From: JASGKO01 sp049840595
GTDB taxonomy: Bacteria > Verrucomicrobiota > Verrucomicrobiia > Chthoniobacterales > Chthoniobacteraceae
Length of the DNA: 19,197 bases
Assembly: GCA_049840595.1 (NCBI GenBank)
Contig: JASGKO010000003.1
Span: 1-19,197 of the forward strand
Direction of reading: 5' to 3'
Part shown: piece after piece, positions 15,208-19,197 of the stretch
Layout: each line of letters begins with the position of its first letter
Position numbering within the stretch: position 1 is the stretch's first letter
The notes under the pieces: generated by a model
What the model was told of the DNA's origin: nothing
Seen by the model: only the letters and a program-made list of their open reading frames with translations
Databases searched by the model: none
Translations under genes and position numbers: made by a program

Positions 15208-17242
15208 ATGAATCGCAGGCCACCCGCTGTCATCATTGAAAATGTCTCTCCGCTCGTGAATGGCGGTCGCTATCCCATCAAGCGTCTGGCCGGGGAGGAT
15301 GTGGTCGTCGAGGCCGATATTTTCAAGGACGGTCACGATGTCGTCTCGGCCATGCTCAAGTGGCGCAAGGCGGGGACCACCCCTTGGTTTGAGACGCCGA
15401 TGACGGCCATTCCCAATGGCAACGACCGCTGGCGGGGCACCTGTTCGTTTTTCGAACCCGCCACCTACGAGGTGACGATCGAGGCGTGGACCAATACCTT
15501 CGCCTCCTGGCAGACCGAGTTTCGAAAAAAGTTCGCCGCCAGCCTGCCCAATCTCAGCAGCGAGACACTGGAAGGCGCGGCCCTGCTGGCCGATGCCGCG
15601 ATGCACACCACCGATCCGGCCGACCAGAGCCGCCTGCTCCAGATCGCCGAGCAGATGCGCGAGGCGGTGCCGGCGACGGTCAACGAAATGTCCCACTGGA
15701 CCGAGCTGGAAGCGCTGATGATGCATTGCGCGCCGCGGGTGACGGCCACGGAGTTCACCCTGCCCGCCGCCAATCCCGCGGGCTTTGAATTTCCAAAGAT
15801 CAGCGTGCAGCGCCAGCGGATGCGCCACGCCGCGTGGTATGAATTTTTCCCCCGCAGCGCCGAGGGCAAGGCCGACAGCGGCTCGACCTTCCGCGACTGC
15901 ATCGAGCGCATCGACGATGCCAAGGCGATGGGCTTCGATGTGATTTACTTCCCGCCGATCCACCCGATCGGCGAGACCAACCGCAAGGGCCGCAACAATT
16001 CCACCACCTGCCAGCCGGGCGAACCGGGGGTCCCCTACGCGATCGGCAACCGCCACCAGGGCTGCCCCAATGGCGGCGGGCACAAGGATGTCGCGCCCGA
16101 GCTGGGTACGCTCAAGGATTTCGACTGGCTGATCAAGGAACTGGAAAAGCGCGGCATGGAACTGGCGCTCGACTTCGCGATCAATTGCTCGCCCGATCAT
16201 CCCTACGTGGAGGAGCATCCGGACTGGTTCTTCAAGCGGCCCGACGGCACGATCAAGTACGCGGAAAACCCGCCGAAGAAGTATGAGGACGTTTACCCGC
16301 TCAACTACTGGTGCGCGGACTGGCAGGCGCTGTGGGACGAGCTCACGAGCGTGATCGAATTCTGGTGCGCCCGCAAGGTGCGCATCTTCCGGGTGGACAA
16401 CCCGCATACGAAGCCGGTCGCCTTCTGGGAATACCTGATCAACCGCGTGCACCAGAAGTATCCCGACACCATTTTCCTCTCCGAGGCCTTCACCCGGCCG
16501 AAGATGATGAAGGTGCTGGCCAAGGCGGGCTTCCAGCAGAGCTACACCTACTTCACGTGGCGCAATTCCAAGCAGGAGCTCATCGAGTATTTCACCGAGC
16601 TGCACGCAGACGGAGATGAAGGATTACTTCACCGGAAATCTCTTCCCAAATACGCCGGACATCCTGCCCGTCTTCCTGCAAGAGGGAGGCCGCCCGGCCT
16701 TCATGATCCGCGCGGTGCTCGCCACCACGCTCTCCAGCGTTTACGGCATCTACAGCGGCTTCGAGCTATGCGAAAATGCCGCGCTGCCCGGGAAGGAAGA
16801 GTATTACGACTCGGAGAAATACCAGTTCAAGGGCCGCGACTGGAATGCCCCCGGCAACATCAAGAGCCTCATCACCTCGCTTAACAAAATCCGCCAGGAA
16901 AACCGGGCACTGCACGATTACGAAAACCTGCGCTTCTTCTCCTCCGAGAATGACAACATTCTCTTCTACGGAAAGATGACCGAGGCACGCGACAACATCA
17001 TCCTCGTGATCGTGAACCTCGATCCCTACCAGGCGCACGACTCCTTCATCCAGGTGCCGCTGCAGGAATTTGGCTGGCTCGAAGGCGACACCTACCAGGT
17101 GCACGATTTGCTCACCGACGAGCGTTTCCTCTGGCGCGGGACGAAGAACTACGTGCGCCTCGATCCGCACAGCCGGCCCGCTCACGTCTTCCGTGTTCGC
17201 CGCTGGCTCAGCCGCGAGCAGGATTTCGATTACTTCATGTAA
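15208..17242 (+). pseudogene. glgE: Alpha-1,4-glucan:maltose-1-phosphate maltosyltransferase, frameshifted
   Basis: GlgE (EC 2.4.99.16) extends alpha-1,4-glucan with maltose from maltose-1-phosphate in the TreS-Mak-GlgE-GlgB route. The N-terminus VIIENVSPLVNGGRYPIKR is characteristic, which supports ATG 15208 over an upstream TTG. Key residues: nucleophile Asp397 (FRVDNPHTKP), acid/base Glu426 (FLSEAFTRPKMM) and Asp484 (NTPDIL). The frame breaks at 16603: GAGCTG-C-ACGCAGACGGAGATG, where dropping that C gives ELTQTEMKDYF, exactly the GlgE consensus, and a full 677-residue protein of normal length. As written, the first frame runs on to 16884 and the second begins at ATG 16616. It is the first gene of an operon; its stop is 6 bp before the response regulator. 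TreS, Mak and GlgB are not in the window. Confidence 0.9.
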
Positions 17243-17248
17243 CCCCGC

Positions 17249-17941
17249 ATGCCTGCCCATGATGCCTTCCGCATTCTGGTCGTAGAGGACGATCGCCGCA
17301 TCCGCGACGTCCTGGAATACGCCCTGCAGGCGGAGGGCTGGGCGGTGCAGTTGGTCTCACGCGGGCAGGAGGCCGTCTCCACCTGTCGCGAGAATGCTCC
17401 GGGCTTGGTGGTGCTGGATATCGGCCTGCCCGATGTGGATGGCTTCGAGGTGTGCCGACAACTGCGCACGTTTTCGCAGGTGCCGGTGCTCTTCCTCACC
17501 TCGCGCGGCGACGAGATCAACCGCGTGGTGGGGCTGGAAATCGGCGGCGACGATTATGTGGTGAAGCCCTTCAGCCCGCGTGAACTGGTGGCCCGCATCA
17601 AGGCGATCCGGCGCCGACTCACGCCGCAAGCTCCCGCGACCGCGACCGGCGCCAGCGTGCATTACGGTCCGATTGCGATCGATCCCGCGCGCTTCACGGT
17701 CACTTGCGACGGCGAGCCGGTTTCGCTCACGAAGCAGGAGTTTCGCCTGCTGGAGATTCTCGCCGGCCAGCCCGGTCGCGTTTTCACCCGCGACCAGTTG
17801 CTCGATCAAGCGTGGCCGGAGGGCGGACTCGTCACGGACCGGACGATCGATGCGCACATCAAGACGCTCCGCAAAAAGTTCACCGCGCACGACTTTATCG
17901 AGACCGTGCGCGGCATCGGCTATCGGGCCCGCGAATTATGA
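17249..17941 (+). CDS. OmpR/CreB-like response regulator
   Basis: A 230-residue two-domain regulator. Receiver: acidic pocket Glu13/Asp14 (VVEDDR), phospho-acceptor Asp57 (VVLDIGLPDVDG), Thr84 (LFLTSRG) and Lys106 (VVKPFSPREL). DNA-binding winged helix (about 137-230): LTKQEFRLLEILAGQPGRVF and TDRTIDAHIKTLRKKF then VRGIGYRARE. The closest named family I can suggest is CreB, from the overall form and the CreC-like partner. It begins 6 bp after the glgE stop and its stop overlaps the kinase start as ATGA, so all three are almost certainly one transcription and translation unit. It probably binds direct repeats upstream of its own operon or other targets, which is not shown here. Confidence 0.93.
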   Translation: MPAHDAFRILVVEDDRRIRDVLEYALQAEGWAVQLVSRGQEAVSTCRENAPGLVVLDIGLPDVDGFEVCRQLRTFSQVPVLFLTSRGDEINRVVGLEIGGDDYVVKPFSPRELVARIKAIRRRLTPQAPATATGASVHYGPIAIDPARFTVTCDGEPVSLTKQEFRLLEILAGQPGRVFTRDQLLDQAWPEGGLVTDRTIDAHIKTLRKKFTAHDFIETVRGIGYRAREL

Positions 17942-18990
17942 GCCCGGCCCCCGTCTCGTGGAAATGGCGCGCGGTCTTCCGCATCTCCCGGCTGATCACG
18001 CGGATCAGCTTCCCGCTGCATCAACTGCGCTGGAAAATCCTGCTCTTCCAACTGGCGGCGCTGCTGCTGCCGCTCGCCTGCCTGTTCATCGCGGATCGCC
18101 AGCACTGGGGCGTCATTCTCGCCATCGCCCTGCTGAGCATCCTGACGGCCGTGATGCTCTCCGGTGTGCTCGCCGCCTATCTCACGCGGATCATTCACGA
18201 TCTTACCCAGCGGGCCCGGCAGATTGCGGAATCCGACCCGAGCCTCTCACTGGAGACGTGGACGCAGAGCGAATTTGGCGAGCTGGCCCACGCGCTGGAG
18301 CTGATGCGGCGCAAGCTCGAAGGCCGCGCCTACGTGGAAGAAATGGCGCTCGGCCTCTCGCACGAACTCAAGACCCCGCTGGCCGCCATCCGCGGGGCCG
18401 CCGAGGTGCTGGAAGACGGGGCGGTGGAAAACGTGGAGGCGCGCCAGCGCTTCCTCGGCAACATCCAGAGCGAGGTCGGGCGTCTCGACCGGCTGGTGAG
18501 CGATCTGCTCATGCTCTCGCGCATCGAAACGCTGCCTGCGCCGGAAGAAACCTCGCCCACAGATTTGAGCGCACTCGCCGCGAGTCTTTGCGACAGCTAT
18601 CGCGCGCGGGCTCAGGTGGAGGGCCTTGAGTTTCATTGCCAAAGCACGGGAGCCAGCATCACCCCCATTCCCGAAGCAGCCTGCCGCACCCTGCTCACCT
18701 GCCTGCTCGACAATGCGCTGCAATTCACGCCTTCAGGCGGCACCGTCTCCCTCGAAATCAATGGCTCGCGCGTGACCGTGACGGATACCGGCACCGGCAT
18801 CGATGCTGCGTTGCAACCCAAGATCTTCGACCGCTTCTTCACCACCGAAAATCCGCGCACCGGCCAGCGCGGCAGCGGCCTGGGCCTCGCCATCGTGAAG
18901 GCGATTGCGCAACGGCATCATCTCGTCATTGAGGTCAAGAGCGCCCTCGGAAAGGGTAGCCGTTTCGAGATTCTCTTTCCGCTCAACTAG
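17938..18990 (+). CDS. CreC-like sensor histidine kinase with minimal sensor region
   Basis: A 350-residue membrane kinase; the ATG at 17938 overlaps the regulator's stop by 4 bp. Two membrane segments at about 33-52 and 57-82 are separated by only about five residues, so there is almost no extracytoplasmic domain. A HAMP-like linker (about 80-130) is followed by HisKA with His142 (LGLSHELKTPLAAIRGAAEV, close to CreC), N-box (LLDNALQFTP, Asn259), G1 (VTDTGTGI) and G2 (GQRGSGLGLAIV). It should phosphorylate the adjacent regulator. The short N-terminus (E. coli CreC has about 474 residues) suggests intramembrane sensing or control by a membrane partner. Some longer frames reach further upstream, but they read through the regulator in another frame. 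Confidence 0.92.
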   Translation: MSPAPVSWKWRAVFRISRLITRISFPLHQLRWKILLFQLAALLLPLACLFIADRQHWGVILAIALLSILTAVMLSGVLAAYLTRIIHDLTQRARQIAESDPSLSLETWTQSEFGELAHALELMRRKLEGRAYVEEMALGLSHELKTPLAAIRGAAEVLEDGAVENVEARQRFLGNIQSEVGRLDRLVSDLLMLSRIETLPAPEETSPTDLSALAASLCDSYRARAQVEGLEFHCQSTGASITPIPEAACRTLLTCLLDNALQFTPSGGTVSLEINGSRVTVTDTGTGIDAALQPKIFDRFFTTENPRTGQRGSGLGLAIVKAIAQRHHLVIEVKSALGKGSRFEILFPLN

Positions 18991-19064
18991 CGGCGATCCA
19001 TTCTCTCCAACCACTGGAACCACAGCCCGACGAGCCGTTGAGGAAATTGGTTCTATCTGGAAAA

Positions 19065-19163
19065 GATTTTCGGACAGGATGAACAGGATTTACAGGATGA
19101 ATAAGTGAGAGGGGATTTGGAATTTTTGCCATCCTGTTCATCTTGTTCATCCTGTCAAAAATC
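19065..19163. repeat. Imperfect inverted repeat made of 9-bp ACAGGAT units
   Basis: Left arm 19065-19099 (GATTTTCGGACAGGATGAAC onward) and right arm 19130-19163 are reverse complements with about four differences, separated by a 30-nt loop. Each arm contains three tandem 9-mers of the type ACAGGATGA / ACAGGATTT (left 19074-19100, right about 19129-19155). The structure begins 75 bp after the kinase stop and could form a long hairpin that ends transcription, but its tandem sub-units point to a REP/MITE-like dispersed element. Only this copy is present in the window. Confidence 0.75.
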
Positions 19164-19197
19164 CGCTCTTCGGAGTAATTTCGTGGTGGCCCTTTTC

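Noticed and set aside
15061..16605. 514-codon open frame antisense to glgE
   Set aside because: No family resemblance; it ends near the glgE frameshift only by coincidence, and GlgE motifs are plain on the plus strand.
19074..19155. CRISPR-like repeats
   Set aside because: The 9-bp units are directly adjacent with no spacers and occur in opposite orientation in the two arms, so this is an inverted repeat and not an array.

Overview
The window is about 19.2 kb of mostly GC-rich bacterial chromosome. It has short intergenic gaps and genes on both strands. Products include Sec-type secreted proteins, PBP2, UvrC, GlgE and large two-component systems, which fits a free-living Gram-negative-type heterotroph. 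My best lineage guess is Verrucomicrobiota, from the overall gene flavour, weak Shine-Dalgarno sequences and an ACAGGAT-type dispersed-looking repeat at the right edge. The sequence alone does not prove this.

Layout. 1-147 (-) is the signal-peptide end of a truncated secreted protein. 556-2048 (+) holds a UspA-type stress protein and a secreted HEAT/propeller-like protein. 2008-3437 (-) is a translationally coupled pair: an OsmC-family protein and a ketoacyl-synthase-like protein in which all three catalytic C-H-H positions are replaced. 3484-4398 (+) is a stand-alone 5'-3' exonuclease of the DNA polymerase I N-terminal type. 4400-6526 is a visibly AT-rich accessory island with a small GIY-YIG protein (-), a multi-spanning membrane protein (+) and a broken or tiny proline-rich ORF (-). 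6527-10153 (-) is uvrC followed by mrdA (PBP2). 10266-11673 (-) is a frameshifted secreted protein of unknown function with a good sigma70-like promoter. 11840-14965 (-) is a soluble GAF/4xPAS hybrid histidine kinase. 15208-18990 (+) is a tight glgE / OmpR-type regulator / CreC-like kinase operon; glgE carries a one-base insertion. 19065-19163 is a large inverted repeat built from 9-bp units.

How the genes might work together. The clearest functional unit is the glgE operon. The maltosyltransferase lies 6 bp from a two-component regulator that overlaps its kinase by 4 bp, so alpha-glucan synthesis is probably co-expressed with, and perhaps controlled by, a kinase with almost no extracytoplasmic sensor. 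The large soluble hybrid kinase is transcribed away from this operon across a 240-bp gap. OsmC plus the KS-like protein form a second unit of unknown purpose. uvrC and mrdA are probably co-transcribed but functionally unrelated.

Points of most interest: the triad-less KS partnered with OsmC; a short UvrC that lacks the Fe-S cysteine cluster and an internal region; the AT-rich GIY-YIG/membrane-protein island; the glgE-CreBC-like operon; and three candidate frameshifts that would all be repaired by removing one base. The last point raises the question of sequence error versus real gene decay. No tRNA, rRNA, CRISPR array, IS element or transposase was found.
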